A stretch of 64,000 bases of DNA from Nocardia harenae NBRC 108248 (GTDB taxonomy: Bacteria; Actinomycetota; Actinomycetes; Mycobacteriales; Mycobacteriaceae): contig NZ_BDBH01000016.1 of NCBI RefSeq assembly GCF_001612885.1, positions 1 through 64,000 on the forward strand, given 5' to 3'. The translations under genes were made by a program, and so were the position numbers. Positions 7,907 to 14,285 of this stretch are shown in pieces (positions within the stretch are counted from its first letter, which is position 1; each line of letters starts with the position of its first letter). The notes beneath the pieces are model-generated. The model was not told where the DNA came from. It saw only the letters and a list, made by a program, of their open reading frames with translations, and searched no databases.

Positions 7907-9076
7907 ATGACGCGCGAACCGAGTCCGCGGGTGGTTCTCGCCCCGGACAAGTTCAAGGGGTCGGCGAGTGCACCCGAGGTCGCCGACGCGCTGGCGACCG
8001 GGGTGGTGCGGGCGGTGCCCGCCGCCCGGATCCACCGGGTGCCGGTGGCCGACGGGGGTGACGGGACCGTCGATGCCTTCGTGACGGCGGGGTGGCGGCG
8101 GGTCGAGCTCGTCGCACCGGGGCCGACCGGGGCCGCGACGCCCACCTCCTACGCCGTGCGCGGCGATACCGCGGTGGTGGAGCTGGCGGCGGTGGTCGGC
8201 GCGGCGAAGTTGCCCGCGGGGCGGTTCGATCCGCTAGGGGCAGGCTCCGACGGGCTCGGCGCGGTGCTGGCGCATGCGCTGGAGTCGGGGGTGCGGCACC
8301 TGGTGCTCGGGTTGGGCGGCAGTGCCTCCTCGGACGGCGGGGCCGGGCTGCTGCGCGGGCTCGGGGCGCGGATTCTGGACGCGCGGGGTTCGGAGGTGCC
8401 GCCCGGTGGCGCGGCGCTCGCGGACGCGGCCCGGCTGGACGCGGGCGGGCTGCACCCGCTGCTGCGCCGCTCCCGGCTCACCCTCGCCTGCGATGTGGAC
8501 AATCCGCTGCTCGGGCCCGCGGGGGCGGTCGCGGTGTACGGGCCGCAGAAGGGGGCGGGGCCGGCGGAGCTGGCGATTCTGGAAGCGGCGCTGGCGAACT
8601 GGGCGCGGGTGGTCGGGGAGGCGTTCCCGGTAGAGCGGTACGGGAATGCCGCCGTGCGGCCCGGCGCGGGCGCGGCCGGTGGCACCGGGTTCGGGGTGCT
8701 CGGCGCACTCGCGGTGCTCATGCCGGTGACCGTGCGCAGCGGGATCGATGTGGTGCTCGAGCTGCTCGGCTTCGCCGACCTGGTCAATGGTGCCGCGCTG
8801 GTCGTCACCGGCGAGGGCTCGTTCGACGAGCAGAGCCTGCGCGGGAAGGCGCCGCTCGGCGTGCTCGCCGCCGCCACCGCCGCCGGGGTGCCCTGTGTCG
8901 TCACGCCCGGCCGCTCGCTGCTCACCCCCGAGCAGGTGCAGGAGGCGGGGTTCGCGGGGTGTCACCCGCTCACCGACCTCGAATCCGACCCGGCCCGCTG
9001 CATAGCGCAGGCCCGGCCTCTGCTGGTTCGCGTCGGCGAACGCATAGCCGAGCACTATCTGCGCGCGAGGGTTTGA
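7907..9076 (+). CDS. glxK: Glycerate kinase (GlxK/GarK family)
   Basis: 389 residues. It begins VVLAPDKFKGSASAPEVADAL, with VADGGDGTVDAF, the glycine-rich GLGGSASSDGGAGLL and the C-terminal VTGEGSFDEQSLRGKAPLGV, all hallmarks of class II glycerate 2-kinases. It phosphorylates D-glycerate with ATP, linking glyoxylate or glycerate catabolism to glycolysis. It lies alone between a hydrolase and a palindrome, so no pathway partner is adjacent. Confidence 0.92.
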   Translation: MTREPSPRVVLAPDKFKGSASAPEVADALATGVVRAVPAARIHRVPVADGGDGTVDAFVTAGWRRVELVAPGPTGAATPTSYAVRGDTAVVELAAVVGAAKLPAGRFDPLGAGSDGLGAVLAHALESGVRHLVLGLGGSASSDGGAGLLRGLGARILDARGSEVPPGGAALADAARLDAGGLHPLLRRSRLTLACDVDNPLLGPAGAVAVYGPQKGAGPAELAILEAALANWARVVGEAFPVERYGNAAVRPGAGAAGGTGFGVLGALAVLMPVTVRSGIDVVLELLGFADLVNGAALVVTGEGSFDEQSLRGKAPLGVLAAATAAGVPCVVTPGRSLLTPEQVQEAGFAGCHPLTDLESDPARCIAQARPLLVRVGERIAEHYLRARV

Positions 9077-9097
9077 TGGCCCGGCTCCGCCGGGCGT

Positions 9098-9192
9098 GTT
9101 CGCGGCCGCGGGGAGTCTCGCCGCCGAGCGCTCGAGACTCGCGGCTGCGCCGCATGCGCTTCGAGCGCTCGGCGACGAGACGGGCCGCGAAC
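9098..9192. repeat. 95-nt near-perfect palindrome downstream of glycerate kinase
   Basis: The inner arms 9115-9135 and 9161-9181 are 21 nt long with one mismatch, around a 25-nt GC-rich loop. The outer arms gttcgcggcc (9098-9107) and ggccgcgaac (9183-9192) extend it, with a 7-nt bulge on the left side. It sits between convergent ends (glxK + and HxlR -), fits a bidirectional terminator and could also be a dispersed palindromic repeat of the genome. Confidence 0.7.
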
Positions 9193-9222
9193 GGGGCTCG
9201 TAAGACTCGCCCCCCGGGGTGG

Positions 9223-9588
9223 TCAGGTGGGGGCGAAGGTGGCGTTCAATTCGCATCGGGCCACGTGGTCGCGGTGGCGGTCGCCCCAGTCTTCGAGGGG
9301 GAGCAGCGCTACCCGGAGTGATTCACCGAGGTCGGTGAGCGAGTACTCGACGCGCGGCGGCACTTCGGGGAACACCTCGCGGTGCACGACCCCGGCCGTC
9401 TCGAGGTGCCGCAGATTCTCGGTGAGCACCTTCTCGCTCACCCCGTCCAGCTTGCGCCGGATCTCCCCGAACCGGCGCGGCCCCTCGCCCAGCACCCACA
9501 TGAGGTGCATGCGCCACTTCCCGCCCACCACATCGATGGCCACGGACATCCCGCAGACCTCGTGATCCGCGTCACCGCTGCTCTCCAC
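9223..9588 (-). CDS. HxlR-family winged-helix transcriptional regulator
   Basis: 121 residues with the HxlR fold: the cysteine in EVCGMSVAIDVVGGKWRMHL, then RFGEIRRKLDGVSEKVLTENLRHLETAGVV (helix-turn-helix) and the wing RVEYSLTDLGESL. Many HxlR proteins are redox or electrophile sensors through the N-terminal cysteine. It is divergent from the imine-reductase-like gene at 9726, 137 bp away, so it probably controls that gene. Confidence 0.9.
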   Translation of the reverse strand: MESSGDADHEVCGMSVAIDVVGGKWRMHLMWVLGEGPRRFGEIRRKLDGVSEKVLTENLRHLETAGVVHREVFPEVPPRVEYSLTDLGESLRVALLPLEDWGDRHRDHVARCELNATFAPT

Positions 9589-9725
9589 CGCCGCCTCCTG
9601 ACCAGGTCACGTACCCGCGGGTGGGGTAGCCCCGCCCCGACGTGCGCCCTTGTCGATGCTACCGGCCGCGACCAGCATCGGAACCGGCGCCGAACTTCCC
9701 GACAGACCAGCGAAAGGCTCGAAGA

Positions 9726-10592
9726 ATGCCGCAGACAACGTCGGTGACCGTCATCGGTCTCGGCCCCATGGGCCGCGCCATGGTGCGCGCCTTCCTGGCC
9801 GCGGGCACCGCGGTGACGGTGTGGAATCGCAGCCGCGGCAGGGTGGACGAGATGGTCGCACTCGGCGCCACCGCCGCGCAGACGGTGGCGGAGGCGCTCG
9901 CCGCCAACGAGGTCGCGGTGCTCAGCCTCACCGACTACCCCGCCATGTACGACGTGCTCGGGCAGGCGACGGCCGCGCTGCCCGGCCGCACCATCGTGAA
10001 CCTCTCCTCCGACTCGCCGGAGCACACCAGGCGCGGTGCGGCCTGGGTGCGCGGGCACGGCGCCGAATTCCTCTCCGGCGGTGTCATGTCCGCGGGCGAC
10101 GACATCGCGCACCCGGCCTCGTACATCTTCTACGGCGGCCCGGCCGCGGTCTTCGAGCGGCACCGCGACCTGCTGCGCCCGCTCAGCCCGCCCGAGTACC
10201 TCGGCCCCGACGACGGTGTGGCGCAGGTCTTCTACCAGGCCCTGCTCGTCACCTTCCACCCGTGGCTGCTCGCCTTCGACCAGGCGCTCGCGGTGATCGA
10301 GCGCAGCGGGCACGACATCGACCGCTTCCTGCCCTACGCGCAGCGCTCGGCGGGTGCCTATCCGCAGTTCATGGCGGACTCGGTGGCGGCGGCGAAAGCC
10401 GGTGCGGGGTACGACGAATCCATGTACCGCATGATGATCGCCGGGGCGCGGCACATCGTGGACGCCAGCGAGGACGCCGGGGTGGACGCGGGACTCTCGC
10501 ACGCCGCCATGGCGTGGTGGCAGCGCGGCCTCGACGCCTCGCGCGCCGCGGGCCGCCCGGTCTCGGTGCTGGAGCTCATGCGCGGCTCCTGA
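9726..10592 (+). CDS. NAD(P)-dependent oxidoreductase, imine reductase / beta-hydroxyacid dehydrogenase family
   Basis: 288 residues. The Rossmann motif VIGLGPMGRAM is at the N-terminus, NRSRGRV is the likely NADP(H)-phosphate contact, and the C-terminal helical domain includes YQALLVTFHPWLLAFDQAL. Absence of the classical catalytic lysine motif of 6-phosphogluconate-type enzymes and the overall pattern favour the imine reductase branch. The physiological substrate is unknown. It is divergently arranged with the HxlR regulator. Confidence 0.8.
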   Translation: MPQTTSVTVIGLGPMGRAMVRAFLAAGTAVTVWNRSRGRVDEMVALGATAAQTVAEALAANEVAVLSLTDYPAMYDVLGQATAALPGRTIVNLSSDSPEHTRRGAAWVRGHGAEFLSGGVMSAGDDIAHPASYIFYGGPAAVFERHRDLLRPLSPPEYLGPDDGVAQVFYQALLVTFHPWLLAFDQALAVIERSGHDIDRFLPYAQRSAGAYPQFMADSVAAAKAGAGYDESMYRMMIAGARHIVDASEDAGVDAGLSHAAMAWWQRGLDASRAAGRPVSVLELMRGS

Positions 10593-10598
10593 ACCGGC

Positions 10599-10817
10599 TC
10601 AGCCGATCCGCGGAAAGGGGGCCGTGGCGAACACCACCTCCACGGCCCCCTCGAAGTACGCCGCGATCCGCAGCGCCAGGTGCAGGCTCGGGCTGTACTC
10701 GCCGCGCTCCAGGTACCCGACGGTCTGGTAGTGCACGCCGAGCGCCTCGGCCGGCTCGCGCCGGGAGACCCCGCGCTCGGCGCGCAGCATGGCGATCCGG
10801 TCCAGCAGGACTGGCAT
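10599..10817 (-). CDS. Small XRE-family HTH regulator
   Basis: 72 residues, a stand-alone helix-turn-helix of the YozG-like type: RIAMLRAERGVSRREPAEAL, then GVHYQTVGYLERGEYSPSL and LALRIAAYFEGAVEVVF. The first recognition-turn segment reads RREPAEAL where QxxLAxxL is usual. The start ATG at 10817 lies next to overlapping palindromes shared with the divergent ArsR-SRPBCC gene, so this protein is a candidate regulator of both genes. Confidence 0.85.
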   Translation of the reverse strand: MPVLLDRIAMLRAERGVSRREPAEALGVHYQTVGYLERGEYSPSLHLALRIAAYFEGAVEVVFATAPFPRIG

Positions 10818-10820
10818 TGA

Positions 10821-10874
10821 CAGGCAGCTATTCGGCTGCCTATTGTCGAATAGGCAGCCGCGAGGTTGCCTATC
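10821..10874. promoter_or_regulatory. Overlapping palindromic operators between the XRE and ArsR-SRPBCC genes
   Basis: A perfect inverted repeat, cggctgcctatt and aataggcagccg with a 4-nt spacer, occupies 10833-10860. A further half-site aggcagctatt lies at 10822-10832. A second, overlapping, one-mismatch palindrome (ataggcagcc and ggttgcctat) occupies 10850-10873. The array fills the short gap between two divergent regulator genes and abuts the Shine-Dalgarno site GGGAGG of the downstream gene. Confidence 0.75.
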
Positions 10875-10886
10875 GGGAGGACGGGT

Positions 10887-11690
10887 ATGGAGCAGGACGA
10901 CGCGGTCTTCCGCGCACTCGCCGACCCCACCCGCCGCCGGTTGCTCGACACCCTGCGCGCCGCCGACGGGCTCACCCTGCGCGAGCTCTGCGCCGGGCTG
11001 GACATGGCGCGGCAGTCGGTGAGCAAGCACCTCGCGGTGCTGGAGGCGGCGAACCTGGTCGCCACCCGCCGCCGCGGCCGGGAGAAGCTGCACCACCTCA
11101 ATGCCGCCCCGCTCGACGCCATCACCGAACGCTGGATCGACCGCTACCACCGCGGGCGCGTCCGCGTGCTCGCCGATCTGAAAAACGCTCTGGAGGAGCC
11201 GATGACCACCACCGAGACCGCCTTCGTCTACACCACCTACATCCGCACCACGCCGGAGCGGCTCTGGCAGGCGCTCACCGACCCGGCCTTCACCAGCCGG
11301 TACTGGGGCGCCACCTTCGACACCGACTGGCGGCCCGGCTCCACCATGCGTTGGACGCACGGCGGCTGGTCGCACGCCGACGAGAGCCAGGTGGTGGTCG
11401 AGGCCGAGCCGTACCGGCTGCTCGCCTACACCTGGCACACCATCGACGCGGAGTTCGCCGCCGAGGTCGGGCTGCCCGCCGACGAACTCGACCGCTGGGC
11501 CGCCGACCCGCGCTCCACCGTCACCTTCGAGCTGGAGCAGCAGGGCGAGGTCGTGAAGCTGACCGTGGTGCACGACGGCTTCGCGCCGGGCAGCCCCGTG
11601 CTGGAGGGCATCCAGGGCGGCTGGCCCAGCATCCTCTCCGGCCTCAAGTCGCTGCTGGAGACCGGCGAGGAGCTGGACATCTCGGAGTGA
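10887..11690 (+). CDS. ArsR-family HTH fused to SRPBCC (AHSA1-like) domain
   Basis: 267 residues from the ATG at 10887, six nt after GGGAGG. Residues 1-95 are an ArsR winged helix (FRALADPTRRRLLDTL, MARQSVSKHLAVLEAANLV, GREKLHHLN). Residues 105-265 are an SRPBCC/AHSA1 domain (IRTTPERLWQALTDPAFTSR, YWGATF, then GWPSILSGLKSLLETG). ArsR and SRPBCC genes are often adjacent and here they are one polypeptide. The SRPBCC pocket may bind the effector ligand that releases the DNA-binding domain from the operators upstream. The ligand is unknown. Confidence 0.88.
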   Translation: MEQDDAVFRALADPTRRRLLDTLRAADGLTLRELCAGLDMARQSVSKHLAVLEAANLVATRRRGREKLHHLNAAPLDAITERWIDRYHRGRVRVLADLKNALEEPMTTTETAFVYTTYIRTTPERLWQALTDPAFTSRYWGATFDTDWRPGSTMRWTHGGWSHADESQVVVEAEPYRLLAYTWHTIDAEFAAEVGLPADELDRWAADPRSTVTFELEQQGEVVKLTVVHDGFAPGSPVLEGIQGGWPSILSGLKSLLETGEELDISE

Positions 11691-11693
11691 GGC

Positions 11694-12008
11694 TCAGTGC
11701 GCGAGCTTCAGCCCGACCACCCCGCCCACGATCATGACCAGGAACAGCGTCTTGACGAGGGAGGCGGATTCGGCGCCGGTGAGCATGGCGTAGACGACGG
11801 TGAGCACCGCGCCGATCCCCACCCAGACCGCGTACGAGGTGCCGACCGGCAGCTCCCGCATGGCCAGCGCGAGCCCGGCCATGCTGGCGAGCAGCGCCAC
11901 GCCGAAGATCAGCGACGGGGTGAGCCGGGTGAAGCCGTCGGAGCGGCCGAGCGCGGTCGCCCACACGGCCTCGAGGACGCCGGAGATCACCAGAAGTAGC
12001 CACGACAT
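11694..12008 (-). CDS. sugE: SMR-family guanidinium exporter (SugE/Gdx type)
   Basis: 104 residues with four membrane spans. The essential SMR glutamate is E13 (GVLEAVWA). The following GRSDGFTRLTPS resembles the Gdx subfamily, as does LPVGTSYAVWVGIGAV. It would act as a dual-topology dimer exchanging protons for guanidinium. The leader contains a guanidine-III riboswitch, which supports guanidinium rather than a general drug as substrate. The start ATG at 12008 follows GAGGAGG. Confidence 0.92.
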   Translation of the reverse strand: MSWLLLVISGVLEAVWATALGRSDGFTRLTPSLIFGVALLASMAGLALAMRELPVGTSYAVWVGIGAVLTVVYAMLTGAESASLVKTLFLVMIVGGVVGLKLAH

Positions 12009-12023
12009 GTCGACCCTCCTCGG

Positions 12024-12063
12024 GCCGTCTTGTCGCACTCCGGGTACGGCACCCCTCGTCCGG
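12024..12063 (-). promoter_or_regulatory. Guanidine-III (mini-ykkC type) riboswitch
   Basis: On the minus strand the leader reads CCGGACGAGG, then GCCGUACCCGG, then GACAAGACGGC. These are the conserved blocks of the guanidine-III pseudoknot riboswitch as I remember the class. The element ends only a few nt before the Shine-Dalgarno GAGGAGG of the SMR exporter gene, so ligand binding should expose or release the ribosome-binding site. Confidence 0.9.
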
Positions 12064-12134
12064 AAGCCCCTGGTCGGGGGCTCACCTCCACCGTGTCACA
12101 CCGGGTGCGGGGCGGCAATCAATGGCGACCGGGG

Positions 12135-12200
12135 TCACCGCTCCCCGAGCAGGAGGAGCAGGACGCTGCCGGGGAGGGCGAGGCCGAGGGCAGTGGTCAT
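12135..12200 (-). CDS. Possible 21-residue hydrophobic micropeptide coupled to the XRE-cupin gene
   Basis: The stop codon of the XRE-cupin regulator overlaps an ATG (ATGA) that opens a 21-residue frame: MTTALGLALPG followed by SVLLLLLGER. It is one potential membrane helix. It could be a translationally coupled micropeptide, or the remnant of a transporter gene that often follows such regulators. Evidence is limited to the overlap and hydrophobicity. Confidence 0.35.
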   Translation of the reverse strand: MTTALGLALPGSVLLLLLGER

Positions 12201-12865
12201 CGCTCGACGTGGTTGTCGGGGTAGGCGGTGATGGCCAGGAAGCGGATCGGCAATCGGACCAGCTCGTTCGGGCCGTGCGGCCCCTCGCCGTCCAGGAGCA
12301 ACGAATCGCCGGGGCGCAGGGTGTACTCGGAGTCGCCGTGGCCGTAGACCATGACGCCCTCCAGCATGTAGAGCAGTTCGGTGCCCGCGTGCTGGAAGAG
12401 CGGGAAGGTCTCGCTGGCCTCGGTGAGCGTCACCAGCACCGGCTCCAGCCGCTTGTGCTGCCCGCGCAGCGCGCCGAGCAGCTCGTAGTGGTGGCCGACC
12501 CTGGTGCCGCGCCCCACGATCACCGCCCCGCTGCCCGAGCGCGTGTACACCGCCTCGCGGGTGGCGTCGGCGCCGCGGAAGAGCGACGTCACCGGCACGT
12601 CCAGCCCCTTGGCCAGCCCCGCCAGCGTGCCGAGGCTGCACGAGGTCTGCGCGTTCTCGATCTTCGACAGCATGGCCTTGGAGATCCCGGCCTTGGCCGC
12701 CAGCTCCACAACCGACATGCTGCCCGCCAGCCGCAGGCTGCGCACCTGCCTGCCGATCACGTGCTCGAGCCCCGCCGCCGTCTGCACGTCGCGCGGGATC
12801 TCGCGGTCCACCGGGGCCGGGTCACCGGTGTCGCGGTGCTCCCGTTGCCGGGCCGGTTCACGCAT
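12197..12865 (-). CDS. XRE-family regulator with C-terminal cupin domain
   Basis: 222 residues from the ATG at 12865. An HTH spans roughly residues 35-95 (LRLAGSMSVVELAAKAGISK, MLSKIENAQTSCSLGTLAGL). A cupin_2 domain spans about 140-215 (FPLFQHAGTELLYMLEG, YTLRPGDSLLLDGEGPHGP). This architecture is common in regulators of amino-acid, polyamine or transporter genes, where the cupin binds the effector. No target is adjacent apart from the micropeptide overlapping its stop. Confidence 0.9.
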   Translation of the reverse strand: MREPARQREHRDTGDPAPVDREIPRDVQTAAGLEHVIGRQVRSLRLAGSMSVVELAAKAGISKAMLSKIENAQTSCSLGTLAGLAKGLDVPVTSLFRGADATREAVYTRSGSGAVIVGRGTRVGHHYELLGALRGQHKRLEPVLVTLTEASETFPLFQHAGTELLYMLEGVMVYGHGDSEYTLRPGDSLLLDGEGPHGPNELVRLPIRFLAITAYPDNHVER

Positions 12866-12894
12866 GGGTGCGAGTCTAGAGGTTGGATGAATGG

Positions 12895-13368
12895 CTAGTC
12901 CTTGCCGAATCGCTGGAACGCGGCCTGGCGCGAGGTGTCGAGCGCCGCTCCGATCACCGTCCACGAGTCACCCGCCTGCCTGGCCCGCTTGACCGCCGAG
13001 CGCAGCTCGGCCTCGGCATCGGCCAGCTTCTTGCGAGCCTCGATGATGTGCCGGAAGTGCTCGGCGTCCCTGGCCGGGGCGGTGTCCGGATCCAACTGCT
13101 CCAGAACGGAATCGAGGTCGCCCGCGGTCGGCTCCGGAGGTGCGGTTTCGGTGTTCCGCTCCTGCAAAAGCCGCTGGTACAGGACTTCCGGGCCCACGCG
13201 GGATCCGCGCCGACCGGCCGGGGCGGACGAGTAGGCGACGAAGAACGCCGCACCGAAATCGTGTCTGATATCGAACGGGACGGCCGGACGCCGCGGTGCC
13301 ACCGCCGACGCCAGCAGTGCGGTCGACGGCTTGTGCCCGGAGCGCCTTCCGGTGTTCACGATGGTCAT
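12895..13368 (-). CDS. Hypothetical protein with C-terminal HTH-like motif (possible antitoxin)
   Basis: 157 residues. The N-terminal half is basic and disordered. Residues 100-157 are helical, with a charged coiled-coil-like stretch (EARKKLADAEAELRSAVKRA) and a terminal TVIGAALDTSRQAAFQRFG, a motif shared by many actinobacterial proteins that resembles an HTH. It begins 7 nt after the stop of the toxin-like gene at 13376-13612, so the two form an operon. An antitoxin or regulator role is inference. Confidence 0.6.
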   Translation of the reverse strand: MTIVNTGRRSGHKPSTALLASAVAPRRPAVPFDIRHDFGAAFFVAYSSAPAGRRGSRVGPEVLYQRLLQERNTETAPPEPTAGDLDSVLEQLDPDTAPARDAEHFRHIIEARKKLADAEAELRSAVKRARQAGDSWTVIGAALDTSRQAAFQRFGKD

Positions 13369-13375
13369 CTCGGCA

Positions 13376-13612
13376 TCACCTCAGATACTTGTGGAACTTG
13401 GCTCTCATAATGTCGGCGTGGATGATCCGAGCCGGTCCGCCCACCGGGACGGCGATCAGTTCGAGCATCCGGCCGGCGTGATTCGGGCCGAGGACCAGGA
13501 GCCGGTCCTCGCCGTACATCTCGAGTTCGATGTACCGGAGAGCGTTTTCCCAGGCGTGGAGGATGTCGGCATCGGCCACATCGTGCTTGCGCGCAGAGTC
13601 CGATATCTCCAC
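13376..13612 (-). CDS. Toxin-like small protein of a putative toxin-antitoxin pair
   Basis: 78 residues from a GTG at 13612. The pattern ISDSARKHDVADADILHAWEN, then RLLVLGPNHAGRMLELIAV, then IIHADIMRAKFHKYLR matches a widespread actinobacterial family usually labelled toxin. It folds like BrnT/RelE-type RNases by pattern only. It is the first gene of a two-gene unit. A TTGACA box lies about 35 bp upstream of the GTG, which itself lacks a Shine-Dalgarno sequence, so the transcript may be leaderless. Confidence 0.6.
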   Translation of the reverse strand: MEISDSARKHDVADADILHAWENALRYIELEMYGEDRLLVLGPNHAGRMLELIAVPVGGPARIIHADIMRAKFHKYLR

Positions 13613-13615
13613 GTC

Positions 13616-13664
13616 GTCAAGAATACGTTTACATGGCGGGGCGCTGTCAAGATTTGATTTACGT
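13616..13664 (-). promoter_or_regulatory. Direct-repeat operator and promoter of the toxin-antitoxin-like pair
   Basis: Two 19-nt related copies (gtcaagaatacgtttacat at 13616 and gtcaagatttgatttacgt at 13646) are spaced exactly 30 bp apart. They are AT-rich against the local background. On the minus strand a TTGACA hexamer and a following AT-rich segment look like a -35 and a possible -10. Direct repeats on one face of the helix suit cooperative autorepression. Confidence 0.5.
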
Positions 13665-13687
13665 GCGGTCGAGGCATAGTAAAGACC

Positions 13688-14238
13688 GTGGAGAGTTCGG
13701 TGGTTCCGGTGCTCGAGGCGGGCGGGATCCGCCTGCGCCCATTCGCGACCTCCGACGCGCACCTGATCGTCGCGGCGGGCAGGGATCCGCACATCCCCTC
13801 GATCACCTCGGTCCGGTGACCGGGGACGAGGTGGCCGGACGGGATTTCGTGCTGCGGCAGCACCGCCGCGCGGCCGATGGGGAGGGGTGGTCGTTCGCCA
13901 TCGCGGAGGCCGCGAGCGATACCGCGGTGGGGCAGATCGGGCTGTGGCGCCGCGATATCGCGCACGGCCGGGTGTCGATCGGCTACTGGGTCGAGCACGA
14001 CCACCGCGGGCGAAGTTATGCGACACGTGCATTGCGGCTGCTCAGCGACTGGGGTGCGACGCTGGACGGGATCTCGCGGCTCGAGCTGTACGTCGAGCCG
14101 TGGAACGAGGGCTCGTGGCGCGCAGCGGAGTCCGCCGGACTCCGGCGCGAGGGTCTGCTTCGGCGTTGGCAGAAGATCGACGGCGTACCGCGCGACATGT
14201 ACCTGTACGCCCGCCTGCCGGACCCCGGACAGCACTGA
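13688..14238 (+). pseudogene. GNAT N-acetyltransferase interrupted by a frameshift
   Basis: A GTG at 13688 opens a typical GNAT start (VVPVLEAGGIRLRPFATSDA) that runs into TGA at 13817. The rest of the domain (VTGDEVAGRDFVLRQHRRA, VGQIGLWRRDI, GRVSIGYWVEHDHRGRSYA, LELYVEPWNEGSWRAAESAG) continues in the -1 frame to 14238. One extra C in the gtcc run near 13813 would restore a complete protein of about 183 residues. It is either a recent pseudogene or a sequencing error. Confidence 0.75.
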
Positions 14239-14274
14239 GCCGCACCGCGTCGGCACACGGTGCGGCTCAATGTT
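14237..14274. terminator. Intrinsic terminator between the acetyltransferase and amt
   Basis: A perfect 11-bp stem (gagccgcaccg / cggtgcggctc) with a 10-nt loop is followed on the plus strand by aatgtttt. It lies between convergent genes and can serve both. Confidence 0.85.
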
Positions 14275-14285
14275 TTACGTGAAAC

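Noticed and set aside
9098..9192. CRISPR-like or transposon end
   Set aside because: A single palindrome without repeated spacers, transposase or target duplication.
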